Below, in pieces: positions 1-12,621 of a DNA stretch of 64,000 nt. How positions within the stretch are numbered: the first letter of the stretch is position 1; each line of letters starts with the position of its first letter. This DNA is from Dugong dugon (lineage: Eukaryota > Chordata > Mammalia > Sirenia > Dugongidae): the NCBI GenBank assembly GCA_030035585.1, contig CM057471.1, forward strand, positions 97,775,819 through 97,839,818. Reading direction: 5' to 3'. The notes beneath the pieces are model-generated. The model was not told the DNA's origin. It saw only the letters and a list, made by a program, of their open reading frames with translations, and did not search any database. The translations under genes and the position numbers were made by a program.

Positions 1-112
1 AAGATGTGGTAGTCTGCTTCTGTAAAGATTACAACCTTGAAAACCCTATGGGACAGCTCTCCTTTGTCCTATAGGGTCACTATGAGTCAGAATCGACCCA
101 ACAGCAACAGGT
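1..112 (+). repeat. AfroSINE, 3' part (window edge)
   Basis: The window opens inside a SINE. The body block (gattaca...gaaaaccctatggg) and the diagnostic tail (gggtcactatgagtcagaat, then a gaccca-acagcaac end) are visible. The tRNA-like head lies outside the window. This repeat family is confined to Afrotheria, which is the main clue to the organism. Confidence 0.9.
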
Positions 113-350
113 AACAGGTGGCAGCACTTTGTACCCTGGGGATGTGAACATTCCACCTCCGTCTAGCTGCCCCCTCCTCAGAGGGTCAAGAAAGCAAAAG
201 GCAAGAGCCACGTTGTGGGGCCTTGTTGAGGGGCCTTGTTGGGCCAGGAACTGTCCTTATCCAGAAAGAGTTGGGCCTCAGGGTCACCACCACCTCTTGA
301 GAACAGATTTAACATCCTTCTGGTTCCCTCATTGAGTTAAATAAATCTTT

Positions 351-445
351 AAACCAGTTGTTGTGGAGTTGACTCCAACTCATGGAGACCCCATGTGTGC
401 CAGAGTAGAACTGGGCTCCACAGGGAATTTCCAGTGGCTGATTTG
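351..445 (-). repeat. AfroSINE fragment, reverse orientation
   Basis: The reverse complement reads as the SINE tail followed by part of the body (gttgactccaactcatggag, then ccccatgtgtgc and ctccacagggaattt). It is truncated: the tRNA-like head is missing. Confidence 0.75.
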
Positions 446-1710
446 ACACATGTACTTTCTTTGACACATGTGTATTCTACATTTGTGTGAGAGTCACGTG
501 TTTTTAACGTTTTGAAAATTATGTTTGGACAAATCCAATAGCATTAGACATCAGATAGGGTCTAGTTTGGGTTTGAACTCATTCGCTTGTGAAGGTTCAT
601 GAATTTTTTTGGTGGTAGGGGAGTTGGTAGTGGTGATGCAGCTGAAATATTTGGTCTGGGGACTGAAGGGGTGTTAATTTGATTGTAGCAGCTATTCGTT
701 ATAGTTTGGGGTTCACTCTTCAGGTCTTTCCTAGCTCCTTTTATTTACCATCCTTTTTTTATTCCTTCCTGCCCTGCAAACATCTCGATTCATCCTCTTT
801 CACAAAGAAAAATTATTGTAAGGTCCTGCCCTCTTTTCACTGAGGAGAAAGGAAAAGTAATATTGTTTCCTGCTTAGATTTATCAGGAAAGCCTAGAAGT
901 TAAAAAAATAAATAAATCTGAGATCAATCAAAACCTCAAAGAGAAGAACCTGATTGCAGAGCTAAGGCCTGGAGAGAGCCCTGTCGCCCCTTGGGGAGAA
1001 GGGACATGGGACAGAGGGTGCTCAAAGGCCAGGGAGCCCCACTCGGTGACCCTCACGCTGAATCTGAACGGGTGCCTGGGCTGCCCCTTTCTGTCCCAGG
1101 GCCTTTTCTCTGCAACAATGTTAATTTTTCTTAAAGCTATTTCCATCCTGCCTGCTGTGATTCGTGGTTTATGATGGTTTTCTTGGTCTTTTCTCACCTC
1201 CTCTCCTCCAGCAGGGATGTCAGTGATGGAAGTGAGGAAGTTGAGAACAAGCTTATTTTAAATAAGCTGAGGATAATCTTCCTGGCTTGTCAAAGAACGG
1301 CAATTAGCTAAGTGTTGCATCCTTCCCCTGTCTTTTTCCTTAACTCAGTAAGGAATAAGTGGGATTGATTTGGGATTTTCTTTTCTCATTTTAAATTGCA
1401 AGTGGCTGAAGCCTAAAATGTCACAAATACAAAAATAACATCCCTTTACACATTGCAGCTTAAAAGCATTTCATGGTGAGAACTATATGTTCTGTTTCTC
1501 TGCATTTGTTTGGCTTACACCACTCTTCCCCATCCATCTCCTGGTGATAAAATCACCGCTTTCTTTCCTCTCCCTCTGCTTTTGCTTGCTTGCTGATCTT
1601 CTGCAGGACTTTTCCCCTCTCAACTTCCCTGTCTCCTCCAGGTTATAAATACTTCAATCTCCCCAGCAGCCCCTTCTCCAGCATGGCCTTTGGCCCTGAA
1701 ACGCTTGCCA
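446..1710. other. No gene or repeat recognised
   Basis: This is non-coding sequence of mixed composition. The open frames here are short, lack splice context and resemble nothing I know. There is a short self-complementary stretch near 1250-1268 (cttattttaaataagctg). Confidence 0.5.
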
Positions 1711-1783
1711 TCTTGAGCACAGTTCTACTCAGACACACATGGGGTCGCCATGAGTCAGAACCAACCCAGTGGCAACTGGTTAT
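1711..1783 (+). repeat. AfroSINE tail fragment
   Basis: Only the 3' part is present: cagttctactcagacacaca, then ggggtcgccatgagtcagaa and a degraded caacccagtggcaac end. Confidence 0.8.
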
Positions 1784-3044
1784 CATGTGCCCTGAAATGT
1801 ACCAGGAATTAAGGAATAAACAAGACAAATGTATTCCCTGAAAAGCCACTAAATCCAACATGTATTTATCAGTCTTCACATTATAGGGCTTTTTAACATT
1901 TGACACAACTGACCACACCCTTCTTGGATCACTCATTTCCTGGCTTCTGCTCACAAAACTCTCCTGGTTTTCTACCTACTTCTCGGGTGTCTCCTGTGTC
2001 CCTTGGTAGTCTTACCCTCCTCTGCATAATCCAGGACTCCATCCTATCATCCCAAACCCTCTTTTCCTCTCACTCTAAAATAGGGCTATTAACCTTGGGC
2101 CCCCAAATCCCTTTGGGAGTCAATGAACTAGAGCTTGAAAAAAAAAAACTGAATCTTTATTTTCACTCACCTTTTACTGAAATTTAGCCTTTCCTTCAGT
2201 TATGAATGCAGACAATAAACCACAGTAGTATGAGCAGGACCTGTGACTTTGTCCCCAAGAAAAATCCCAGATATCTTCATCCCACACAACAGTTTTTCCC
2301 TCCACCCAACCCCACCCCACCTTCTTTCCTCAAGCCCCTCTTGTAGCCCTACTCAGTGAGAAAGAGGAAAACTGAAGAAGCGGGAGGACTGCAGGGAAGG
2401 AGGTGCCTCCAGGACCTTCTCTCCTACTAAGCTGTCCAAGTCCGCAGGCATCCTGAAGCTCCAGCCCAGTCCTCAATGAGCTGGCAAGAACAGATTTCTC
2501 AGCCCAGCATGCTACTCCTGCCAGAGTCAAAAAATGCTAAATGGCAGCTCTCTGCTCCTAAGGAAGGAGGGTCACACTGTGACTGCCAAGTTAGATGACA
2601 CAGCAGCAGGCTGAGCTGGTGTGAACCCGGGTGTACCTTCTTACCACCTGTGCTCATGGTAATTGGCCAGGTCTCTCCAAGCAAGCCCTGTCCGCTATGC
2701 TAATGTCTTCACAGCCTGGCACTGCCAACGGCTTTATGCACTCATACCCAGTGCTGCTTGCATATGCTCTCAGGGCTGTGCTTGGCCATTAATTCAAAGT
2801 TCCTCATGTCCACACAGGCCCTGGGAGGTAGGCTGGAAGCTGCACCTGCACACCAGGAGCCACTTACCAATTCTATTAATAGTCTCGTCAGAACTGTGGG
2901 AGGGAGGGATGGGCTAGGTAGAAGGGTGGCAGAAAGATGTTCTTTTTTTCCATTAGAATCCTTACACAAATTGAGAACTGCTCATTCATTCATTTATTCA
3001 GAAAAATTTGCCAAGCACCCACTCCATGCCAAATTCTATACTAG
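1784..3044. other. No gene recognised; possible old L2/MIR trace at the end
   Basis: No coding exon is evident. The stretch around 2975-3050 (cattcatttattcag, then caagcacccactccatgcca) looks like the 'last-in-a-line' end of an ancient LINE2 or MIR copy, but it is too short to classify. Confidence 0.4.
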
Positions 3045-3055
3045 GTGCTAGGCTT

Positions 3056-3229
3056 ACACCAAACCAAACGAAACCAAACCCGCTGCTGTCGAGTTGATTC
3101 CATCTCCAAGTGACCCTGTAGGACAGAGTAGAACTGCCCCATAGGGTTTCCACGGAGCAGCTGGTGGATTCCAACTGCCAACATTTTGGTTAGCAGCCAA
3201 ACTCTTAACCACTGTGCCACCAGGGCTCT
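3056..3229 (-). repeat. AfroSINE, reverse orientation, with target-site duplication
   Basis: This is a nearly full body read on the minus strand, from accctggtggcacagtggtt-type head sequence to the gactcgac-agcagcgg tail and an A-rich (aaacc)n end. The flanks carry an imperfect direct repeat, ggtgctaggcttac at 3045-3058 and ggtgctaggctcac at 3232-3245, which is the expected duplication from LINE-driven insertion. Confidence 0.9.
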
Positions 3230-3528
3230 GTGGTGCTAGGCTCACGGCAGTGAGCAAAACATTCATGGTCCCTGGTCTCTCTTGTGGAGTTGACATGCTG
3301 GTGATGGAGCCAGAACTGAATTAAGCAATCACAGAAACAAAAGCATAATTGTGTTCTGCAGTAATGGCTATGCAGAAGTTCAGAGTATGATGAGACTGTA
3401 AGTCCTACACTTTAGGAAAAAAGACTGAGTCTGGGGCTGGTGTGCACAGAGGGCTTCCTACCTGGGGATTGAACAGTGGAATGCACCTCATGGAGAAGCA
3501 GGAAGTAGCAACAAATTAGGAGCACTTT

Positions 3529-3727
3529 ACAGATCGCTGGGTGGCACAAACTGTGTGCACTCACTACTAACCTAAAGGTTGGTGGTTCATACCCACCCCA
3601 TGGCATTATAGAAGAAAGGTCTGGGGATTTGTTTCTGTAAAGATTACAGCCACAAAAACCCAATGGAGCAGTTCTACTCTGTAACTCATGGGGTTGCCAT
3701 GAGTAGGAATTGACTTGACAAAAACAA
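3529..3727 (+). repeat. AfroSINE, full-length
   Basis: The tRNA-like head (cgctgggtggcacaaactgt, RNA polymerase III A-box-like) and a B-box-like ggttcatacccac are visible. The body and the gggttgccatgagtaggaat tail follow. Confidence 0.9.
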
Positions 3728-4769
3728 GTCTTTTTGCTTTGTTTTGTTTTGTTTTTGCTTTTGTTTTACAGAGCACAGCATGTGCAAAGGCCCTGTGCTG
3801 AGAGGGAACAGAGCCCAAGGAGGAGTGTGGTGGCTCAAGATGAGGCTGGAAAAGTCCCTGGAGAGCAGTAGCTCATGTTACACGAAGACAACAGCAAATA
3901 TAAAGATGAGTGAAGGATGCAGCTCACTGCTGTCGTTACCACAACACCTCTGCATTCTAGAATGGGCCTTTGACGCTGTCACCCAAAGGTTGAGGACTGT
4001 GATGATTTCAGGCAGGGATGCAGAGTCAGCAGAGGCCATGCTACAAGTCCCAGAACTTTTCATATTCCTGCATGCTCCCCTAGACATGCACACACGTGTG
4101 CACAGGTGTAGGCTTGGCAGTCTTCCTCCTTCACAGGCCTGACTCAGCTGAGCAGGAAGCTTCGAGCCCTGAGGCTGGTTGTGGGCCAAGCCCCTGGGGA
4201 GGGTGCTGGCAGTAAGGGAAGCCAGCCAGGTTCTGAGAAGTTGACCCTTCTGTAGGCCCTGCTAATGTGCCCTCCAAGAGTAAGGAACAGGGCATGTGAC
4301 TGCAGGGGTGGGTCCCCAGAACATGCCTAAGGACAACTCCAGGGAAGCTGGGACCCAGGGATGCAGGACCCCTGCCAGGTTAATCCAGGAGAGGATCCAG
4401 GTGAGTTGGAAAGGTCTAGTCTCCTGGATGAGTTGAGTGCAGCCATAGGGAGTTGTTTCTCCTGGAGAGTGGTTTTTGCAAGTAGCAATGGTACAAATAA
4501 TAGTCGTTTACAAAAATAAAAAAAAAGAAGCAATGATTATCCGTGGTTCTCTTCATCCATAAATACGGTCTCAGTGATAAGGGCTTTTTTTAGAAGGGAT
4601 GTGTAGAAAGGAGATTTAATTTATTTTATTCACTCACTTGTTCACACCACTACTATTCATTGGGTATTTACAATATTGGGGTCACTAGCATTATATTAGC
4701 ATTGTGGACTCAAAATTAAGTCATAGGGAAATAAAAATGTGCAAATTACTGATACATCAATACATGAAT
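3728..4769. other. No gene recognised; (T)n/(TTTTG)n-rich start
   Basis: 3730-3765 is a simple tttg/ttttg-rich tract right after the SINE tail. A 132-residue open frame at 3744-4142 has no recognisable domain or splice context and I regard it as chance. Confidence 0.5.
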
Positions 4770-5085
4770 GAGTTTCATAGACATCATGAATGAAAGAAGC
4801 CAGAGATGAAAGAGAACATACCATATAATTCCAGTTATAAGAAATTCAGAAACAGCAGAACTAGTCCATCGTGATGGAAGTCAAAACAGCCAGTGGGGGA
4901 GCTTAATGACTGGGAAAGGGCACAAGGGAGACTCCCAGGAGCTGGAGATTGTCTGTCAGTAGGTGTAGGTGGTGATTACACAGGGCATTCCTATATAAAA
5001 CTTCATCAGGCTGTACACTTACGATTAGTGCACTTTACACACTATATGTATGTTATCCCTCAATATAAAAAAGGAAAAATAAGTC
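4770..5085 (+). mobile_element. L1 (old, L1M-type) 3' UTR fragment
   Basis: The order of landmarks is that of an old mammalian L1 3' end: catgaatgaaagaagccaga, then cagccagtgggggagcttaa, tgactgggaaagggcacaag, catcaggctgtacacttacg, and a final atgttatccctcaatataaa with an A-rich tail. It is 5'-truncated and carries no open coding sequence. Confidence 0.75.
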
Positions 5086-6055
5086 AGACTCACATGCAGA
5101 CTTCAAATCTCATCGCTTCCAGCCCATCATAAAGAGAGACATCTGTTCACTCCTTGCTATCCTCAGGCTGGAACCTGTACTCCACACCCCAAGGTCCTTT
5201 GCTTTTCAAATCCACTCCCCTTCATCCCAATCCCTATGCTCCAATCACACTGAATACTTCACCATGCCCTGAACATATCAGGTCCTTCCTCCTTGTCTAC
5301 TCATGCGCTGTTCCTTGTCTGCCTCGTCTACCTAGCAAAATGTCTTCATTCATTCACCAAACAAATATACATTGGGCATTGAATGGATATCTGTCAGGCA
5401 CTGTACTAGGCTTACTTCCAATCTTGCTTCAAGATTTAACACAATCATCAACATCTTAGATGACCATCTCCCAGGCCCTGAAGCTCCAACACTTTGTAGA
5501 ATCCTTCCTCACTCCCATTCCCGTGATGTTACAGATCTGTTTCCATTGATACCCTCTCACCTCCAGACTGGGGACTACTGTAGCAGAGCACTGGGCCTCT
5601 CCCTCCCTGGATCTCCAGCACCTGGCACTGAAGGACTGCTCGCTCTTGGAGTAAGGAATGAATGGCGGGCATATGGAGACTCTAGCTTGTCAAGGAGAAA
5701 AGACAGACACAGACACCTATAACACAGGCTGAAGGTAACAGATTCCACAAGAGGTGCCAAGAAAGGACTCCTGGACATCAGAAGATGGAGAGACCATGGA
5801 GACCAAAATGGGACATCCCCACATTACAGATGTTGTGTGAGCTCAGGATTCAGATAGGTCTCAGCTCCGATAGAGGCACCCCTTTAATGCCCAGAAGTAT
5901 ACAGCTTCACAGTCAGAGCAGAGCGTACCACTGATGCACCGAAAAAGAAAGCTATAGGCCAATCTCACTTACAAATATCACCACAAAAAAATCCTCAATT
6001 AAATATCAGCAAACAGAATCCAGGAACAAATTTAAAAAGTAATATACCATGATAA
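5086..6055. other. No gene recognised
   Basis: The stretch is pyrimidine-rich with overlapping short open frames of no recognisable family. 5340-5410 (cattcattcaccaaacaaat, then gtcaggcactgtactaggct) resembles the end of an ancient L2/MIR element. The rest is anonymous. Confidence 0.4.
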
Positions 6056-6203
6056 AACAAAACAAAACAAAAAACCCGTTGCCATCCAGTCAACTACTAC
6101 TCATAGTGACCCTATAGGACAGTAGAACTACCTCCTAGGGCTTCCAAGAAGCAGCTAGTGGATTCGACCTGCTGACCTTTTGGTTAGCAGCCGAATGTAA
6201 AGA
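6056..6203 (-). repeat. AfroSINE, reverse orientation, truncated
   Basis: An A-rich (aaaac)n end is followed by the reverse complement of the tail (ccgttgccatccagtcaact, ctcatagtgaccctatagga) and part of the body up to ttggttagcagccgaatgta. The head is missing. Confidence 0.85.
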
Positions 6204-6396
6204 TGGTTCAATATCAGGAATTCTATTACCTTAATACAAAAAAATGATGTTACAATCTCCAGAGATGTTTAACAGGTATTTAGTGACTTACTTCCATTCT
6301 GGAAGATTATTCATTCTTAATAAGAATAGGAATGATCTTAAGATTATTGTACAGACCTTTAGAAACACTTAGTTGTTCCCAGTATGCATGCTCTCT

Positions 6397-6966
6397 GTCA
6401 TGCATTGAATTGTGTCCCCCCAAAATATGTGTCAACTTAGTTAGGCCATGATTCCCAGTATTGTGTGGTTGTCCTCCATTCTGTGATTGATATAATTTTC
6501 CCCTATGTTGTAAATCCTAATCTCTGCCTGTGGTTAATAAGGCAAGATTGGATTATGTTGAAGAGGATTAGGGTAGGATGTAACACCCTTGCTCAGGTCA
6601 CATCCCTGATCCAATGTAAAGGGAGTTTCCCTGGGGTATGGCCTGCACCACCTTTTATCTTACAAGAGATAAAAGGAAAGGGAAGCGAGCAGAGAGTTGG
6701 GGGACCTCATATCCCCAAGAAAGAAGTGCCAGGAGCAGAGCACCTCCTCTGGACCTGGGGTTCCTGTGCGGAGAAGCTCCTAGTCAAGGGAAAGATTGAT
6801 GACAAGGACCTTCCTCCAGGGCCGACACTGGGAGAAAGCCTTCCCCTGGAGCTAGTGCCCTTAATTTGGACTTGTAGCCTACTAGACTGTGAGACAATAA
6901 ATATCTCTTTGTTAAAGCCATCCACTTGTGGTATTTCTGTTACAGCAGCACTAAGTGACTAAGGCA
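6397..6966 (+). mobile_element. Solo LTR, ERVL/MaLR-like
   Basis: About 570 bp begins with tgtcatgcattgaattgtgt and ends with actaagtgactaaggca, that is TG...CA. It contains a late 'gagacaataaatatctcttt' polyadenylation block and 'cttgtggtatttctgttaca', typical of mammalian class III LTRs. A related LTR lies at 60061-60749 and the two share their start and end blocks. No internal retroviral sequence adjoins it, so it is a solo LTR. The 165-residue open frame across it (6465-6962) is therefore not a gene. Confidence 0.75.
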
Positions 6967-7600
6967 CTCAACTTCTATAGTAATTGAATAGCTGAATACT
7001 AGCTGGGTATTTGGCTGCCTAGAATAAAAACTACCTTCTTCCAGTTAGGTGTGACCATGTAACTAAGTTCTAGACAATAAAATACGAGTGGAAATTGTAT
7101 GTACAACTTCCTGGGCATACACTTAAAGGTAGAGAGAATGCCCGTTTTATTCCCTTCCCTCCTTCCTGTTGGCGGGAAGTGATCATGGTTCTTGGTACTG
7201 GAGCAGCCATTTTGTACCAGAGTGAAAACTGAACATTGAAGATGGCAGAACGACAACAATTAATCCAATTTAAACAGAATTTGGTACCCATAAGTCAGGA
7301 GCTCCAAGTAACAAAGCCTAAAATGTAACATGGTCTACGTGGACTTGATAGGACAGCAGATGGCAAGAATACAGGCTTTGTATTTCACTACATCTAAGCT
7401 GCACAGTTTTTTACATTTTAACATCTCTGGATGGAATTTAAAGCCCAGAAAGAGACCCAGAACCCATGTAAGTGTGTATAAATAGATAAAAATTTAACAT
7501 GATAAACGTGATATTTTGAATCAGTTAAGAAAAATATTTTTTTCAACAGAACAATGTTGGAGAAAAATGAAATGACCAGAAAGCAGGGCCACTACATTGG
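6967..7600. other. No gene; possible unclassified old interspersed repeat
   Basis: 7040-7260 (gtgaccatgtaactaagttc, ttcccttccctccttcctgt, gagcagccattttgtaccag) has the feel of a degraded, widely dispersed mammalian repeat, but I cannot name the family. 7330-7600 is anonymous. Confidence 0.35.
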
Positions 7601-8240
7601 CAATATATTTTCCTAATTTGTCGTTGGTCTTTTGACTTTGTATATGCTGGGTGTTTTGCAATGCAGATTTTTAATTTTTTTTATCTTGTTACTGTAGTCA
7701 AATGCATCAATCTCTTTTACTAAGACTTCTGGGTCTGTATAATTCTTGGGAAAACCTTGACAATTTCTGTGAGTGTTAGGGGGCTGTTTTAGGTGAAAGT
7801 TTGTAGCACAAATTAGTTTCTCATTTAAACATTTATATACAAATTAGTTTGTGACATTTGTTGCAATCCTTGCAATGTGTCAGCACTCTGCCCCTTTCCC
7901 TTTCCACCCTGGGTTTTCCATGTCCATTCCTCTAGTTTTCCTGTCGTTTACTGCCTTCTTGTCTTTGCTTTTGGGCAGGTGTTGCCCATTTGGTCTCATA
8001 TACTTGATTGTACAAGGAAGCACGTTCCTCACATGTGTTATTGTTTGTTTTATAGGCCTGTCTAATCTTTGGCTGAAAGGTGGACTTTGGGAGTGGCTTC
8101 AGTTCTAAGTCTTGCTCATTTAGAGATTAAAATAATTCTCTCATTTACTAATACTTTATGACTTCATTTTCTAAATTCTTCAATCTTTGATCCATTTGAC
8201 ACTTATTTTGATGGAAGATGTGAGGTAAGCCAAGTTTCAT
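7601..8240 (-). mobile_element. Old L1 ORF2/3' fragment, reverse orientation, interrupted
   Basis: Both ends resemble L1 ORF2 read backwards: tagtcaaatgcatcaatctc at about 7695-7715 and gatccatttgacacttattt with tgtgaggtaagcca at about 8189-8232. A younger L1 3' UTR piece (7772-8110) separates them. The frame is badly decayed. Confidence 0.6.
7772..8110 (-). mobile_element. L1 3' UTR fragment inserted in an older L1
   Basis: The reverse complement aligns by eye with the L1 3' UTR at 44850-45140: shared blocks are gaggaacgtgcttc, caagaccaaatgg-type sequence, cacctgcccaaaa-caaagac and the gtctaccttt/cagccaaagatt block. Orientation is opposite. The terminal cacctaaaa...aaactttcacc block lies at the left end. 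The 85-residue frame at 7851-8108 is a by-product. Confidence 0.75.
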
Positions 8241-9059
8241 TTCTTCTAGTGTGATTTCGCAAAGAACCAAAGTGTGTTCAGAGAAGAAAAGTGATTCTGA
8301 TCTGGTTCTGGGACAAGAATCTGCTCCCAACAGCAGGAATTTAAACAGTCAACACCAATCAAAGCCACTCTCTTCAGTACCATCCCTCAGAATCTGCACT
8401 ATAAAATGTGCAACCCTCAGTGGCTGTGTGTTGCCTCCAAGATAAAGGTCAAAGGCAGGCTTGACATTTAAGAACCTGCCCTGCGTCTTATCCCATCTCA
8501 TTGTGGCTTGCTCCCTGCCCAGGGCACCCTCGTTGCCTGGAACGAAATGCTCTGTGGTGGCTAGAATTGACCCTTCAGCACTTTCATTGCCTGACAAACT
8601 CATTTTTTTTTCCAGAACTGAACCTAACCATTATCTCTAGGAAACTTTGCTTTACACAGGACACACACGCACACACGCACACACACACACACAAACACAC
8701 ACATTCATTCCACACATCCCTCTCTCTCTGGGCTACAAGTACAAGCTCCCAGGTCCCTCCACACACACCACTACCACAGTAGAAACCACATTCCATCATA
8801 TTGTTCACGCTTGTGTATCTTCCCTGCTGGATTCCACATAAATATGTCTCCTGTTTCTGATATCCCTCCAGCACTTAGTGTAGAGGGATGCTGAATAAAT
8901 GATTCCTAAATAATTGCAGCATCTTCCAAATCTGCCTCATTAATAAATATGTTTCTAATACAAGAATGTCAAAACCATCAAGAAAAAGAATACAATGTGC
9001 ATAGCAGTACTGAAAGTAATGCAAAAAAAAAGGAAACAATAAATGCTTAATTTCTAACA
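8241..9059. other. No gene recognised (contains a CA microsatellite)
   Basis: Anonymous sequence flanks the dinucleotide repeat at 8660-8703. The open frames that cross the CA tract, on both strands, are low-complexity artefacts. Confidence 0.5.
8660..8703. repeat. (CA)n microsatellite, interrupted
   Basis: An alternating ac tract is broken by single g substitutions and one extra a (gacacacacgcacacacgca, then a pure acacac run and caaacacac). Confidence 0.9.
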
Positions 9060-9590
9060 CAGTTGAGAGAGAGAGAGAGAGATTTATCTCAAGGAAATGG
9101 CTCATGCAATTGTAGAGGCTGGCAAGCCCCAAGTTCATGGGTCAGGTGTCAGGCTGGAGGCTTCTCCTGATTCACGTAGCTGAAGGGGCTGACAAATCAT
9201 AGATTCACAGGTCAGATGGCAGGCTGCAGGCTCATAGGCTGTGGAGGCCAACAAATCCTAAGATTGGCAGGCAATATGGCATGCCACAGTCTCAAGTCTC
9301 AAAAACTGGAGGGCAGATGATGAGCTAGGTGCAGGATCCAGAGTGAGCAAAAGCCAGTGAGCTTTGCCAGAACGTCCATATACATTGGATGCAGGCCATA
9401 CCCTCAATGATATTTCCCTTACAACTGATTGGCTGATCACATCAGATCACATTATAGAGGTGATTACATTATACCACGAAGTGGACGATAACTACACCAT
9501 TACATAACTACTAAATTACATCATTACATAACTCCAAAACCACTGAGACTCATAGCCCAGCCAAGTTGACACACAATCTTAAACATCATA
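9060..9590 (-). repeat. ERV-L copy A 3' LTR
   Basis: The reverse complement shares with the LTRs of copy C the block 'gtgtgtcaacttggctggg', the 'cttgagataaa(t)ctctctctc' block with its (ct)n run, and a run of 'cagcctg...gac-ctgctgat' motifs. A polypurine-like stretch (ttgacaagcagtgga on the minus strand) adjoins its inner end near 9595. The outer CA end is degraded near 9060. Confidence 0.75.
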
Positions 9591-9799
9591 GTCCACTGCT
9601 TGTCAACTTGGCACCTGTACACATCTCCTTAAACCATACACAATCTGTAAATAAATGCAATTACAAAGTCATACTGGCGCCTAACATAATACAACTAACA
9701 TACATACTACCGAAAACACACTAGCACAGTTTACATCTTATATTTTATAAGTGAAGAAAACAAAAATATTTAATGCACACATACAAGAAAGGAATACTG

Positions 9800-12620
9800 A
9801 TAACAATTACAGTCCTCATTTCTGAAACTGGTTGTGTGGTTGTAACTGGTATTTACAACTACCTTCTTCCACCACCCATTCCATATTCCCTTTACGCTCA
9901 GCAAGCACCTTAGCTGGTCATGGTTCTTTGCATTGTGGAGTGATCCAAACCTTCATTTCTGAAGGGTCTGGGCCTTTAGCAGTCATGTCAGAATTGAGTT
10001 GCTCTGGTTTTCCATGACTTTAATCACAGGGCATGGTAAGACTAAGAGATATCCTAAGGGATCTCCTGTATTCCAGACATACTCTTCTTTACCTCCATTA
10101 TGTAACGTCAATCTGATTTCACTTTGCTAACCAGGATCAATCACACCAGCCAATATGGTAGCTCCTTTCTTTGCCTATTGATCCAGAGGCATAAGGACCC
10201 CAGAGTGGTTAGGTGGCATTCTAAACTTCAAGTTCAATGGAATCAGTGTTTTGTCTCCTACTGGGAGCATTCCTCACTTTGAAACTAAGACCATTAGACC
10301 GGCAGAGCATAGAGTGGAGGGGACAGGAAGCAAAAATTTTGTGAGTGGGTCACTAGGGGTAATAGTGAATGGTGTCACTTCCATTTCCACCCCTTGATTC
10401 TTGGACCCATGAATCCTGGCTATGGGAGAAACAATACTCATATATTGGACACTAGTTTAGAGCATATATAGTCTCTTGGAGAACATTGCCCCAAACTTGC
10501 AAAGTATCACCATCTAGCTCGTGCCATAATCATGTCTTTAGAAGTCCATTTCATCATTCTGTCAAGCCAGCTACTTCAGGGTGATGAGGAACATGGTAAG
10601 ACCAGTGAATTCCATGAGCGTGGGACCATTGTCACACTTCCTTTGCTGTGAAGTGAGTCCCTTGATCCGAGGCAAAGTTGTATGGGACACCTTGATGGTA
10701 GATAAAGCTTTCTGTAAGCCCACGGATGGTAGTTTTGACAGAAGCATTGCATGCAGGGAAGGAAAATCCATATCCAGAGTAAGTGTCTATTCCAGTAAGG
10801 ACAAAACACTGCCCTTTCCATGATGGAAGTGGTCCAACATAATCATCTTGCCACCAGGTTGTTGGCTGATCACCTCTAGGGATGGTGCCATATCGGGGAC
10901 TCAGTGTTGGTCTCTGCTGCTGGCAGATTGGGCACTCAGCTGTGGTTGCAGCCAGTTGGGCTTGGTGAGTGGAAGTCCATGTTGCTGGGCCCATGTATAA
11001 CCTCCATCTCTGCCACCATTGGCCACTTTGTTCACCAGCCCATTGGGCAATGACTTGAGTGGCAGGGGAAAGAGGATAACTGGTTTCCACAGAACACATC
11101 ATTCTATCAACTTGATTGTTAAAATCCTCCTCTGCCAAGGTCACCCTTTGGTGAACATTCACACGAGATACAAATATCTTTACTTCTTTGGCCCATTCAG
11201 AGAGGTCTATCATATACCATTTCCCCATACCTCCATGGCTCTAATTTTCTAATCATGTTCCTTCCAAGTCCCTGGCTTCCAGCCAAACCATTGGCCACAG
11301 CCCATGAATCAGTGTACAATTGCATATCTGGCCATTTGTCTTTCCAAGCAAAGTGAACAACCAGGTGCACTGCTCAAAGTCCTGCCATTGGGAAGATATC
11401 CTTTCACCACTGTCCCAGAAAGGGGCTGTAGTGCTGTCTCTGTCCACTTTCAAGTGGTGCCTGCATATTATGCAGAATCATCTATAAAGGCATGAGTTTA
11501 CCCTTCCTTAGTCAACTGATCATGAGGTACTCCCCATGAAGCCATAAGTGCAGACTAAGAGAGGGCAGGTAATGCAACAGGAGTGGAGATCAGGGGCATT
11601 TGGACCATTTCCTCATGCAACTTACTTGAGCCTTCAGATCCTGCTCAGGCCCTGTATCCTATATACCACTTCCATTTAATGATGGAGTGCTGCTGTATAC
11701 ATGCAAATTTATGGCTCTGTGGGTCAGACAACATCCAGTTCATGATGGGCAGCTCAGGCCACATGGTGATTTGGTGACCCATGGTTAAGTATTCAGTCTC
11801 TACTAAGGCCCAGTAATTAGTTAAAAATCGTTTCTCAAAAGGAGAGTTATCTGTGGAGGAAGGCAAGACTTCTAAGGATCTGCCCTGTGACTGACAAATA
11901 GGAGTTTGCCAATGATCCCAAATAGCATACCTATTTGCAACTGACACTTCAAACACCATTGTATCAGCCGGATCATATGGCCCAAGTGGCAGAGCAGCTT
12001 GCACATCAGCCTGAACTTGTTGTAAGGCCTTCTTTCCTTCTGGGCCCCACTCAAAACTAACAGCTTTTCAAGTCATTTGATAAATAGGCTGGAGTAGCAC
12101 ACCTAAATGAGGGATATGTTGCCTCCAAAATATGAAGAGGCCCACCAGGTGTTGTGCCTCCTTTTTAGTTGTAGGAGGGACCAGATACATCAACTTATCC
12201 TTGACTTTACAAGGAATATCTTGAGATGCCCCACACCACTGGAGCCCTAGAAAGTTCACTGAGGTGGAGGCACCTGAATTTTTGTCAGAATAATCCCCAC
12301 ACTCTAGCATGCAAATGTCTTACCAATAACTCTAGAATCATTAATACTTCTTTCTTACTAGGTCCAATCAGCATAATGTCATCAATGTAATGGACCAGTG
12401 TGATGTCTTGTGGAAGGGAAAGGTGATCAAGTTCCCTGTGGACTAAATTATGACACAGGGCTGGAGAGTTGATATACCCCTGAGATAAAATGGTGAAGGT
12501 GTATTGCTGGCCTTGCTAGCTGAAGGCAGACTGCTTCTGGTGGTCCTTTGAAACAAGGATGGAGAAAAAGGCATTGGTCAGATTAATGGCTGTATACTCC
12601 AGGAGATGTATTAATTTGCA
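9800..12620 (-). pseudogene. ERV-L copy A pol remnant (RT, RNase H, integrase, dUTPase)
   Basis: Fragments in several minus frames keep pol order. RT lies at about 12620-11900, where cattacattgatgacattat near 12395-12370 encodes a Y-I-D-D active-site block. RNase H lies at about 11800-11280. Integrase at 11228-10632 shows a zinc-binding CPxCQQQ-like motif, then a WWQDDY block and SDQGTHF around the second catalytic Asp. The dUTPase-like tail runs to about 9820. Many stops separate the pieces, so no complete polyprotein can be made. Confidence 0.8.
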
Positions 12621-12621
12621 G

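Noticed and set aside
3744..4142. 132-codon plus-strand frame starting in a T/G-rich tract
   Set aside because: It starts in SINE-adjacent simple sequence, has no domain, and there is an equally long frame on the opposite strand.
6465..6962. 165-codon plus-strand frame
   Set aside because: It lies wholly inside a TG...CA LTR that also occurs at 60061-60749, without coding resemblance.
8501..8874. His/Thr-rich and Cys/Val-rich frames
   Set aside because: Translations of the CA microsatellite on its two strands.
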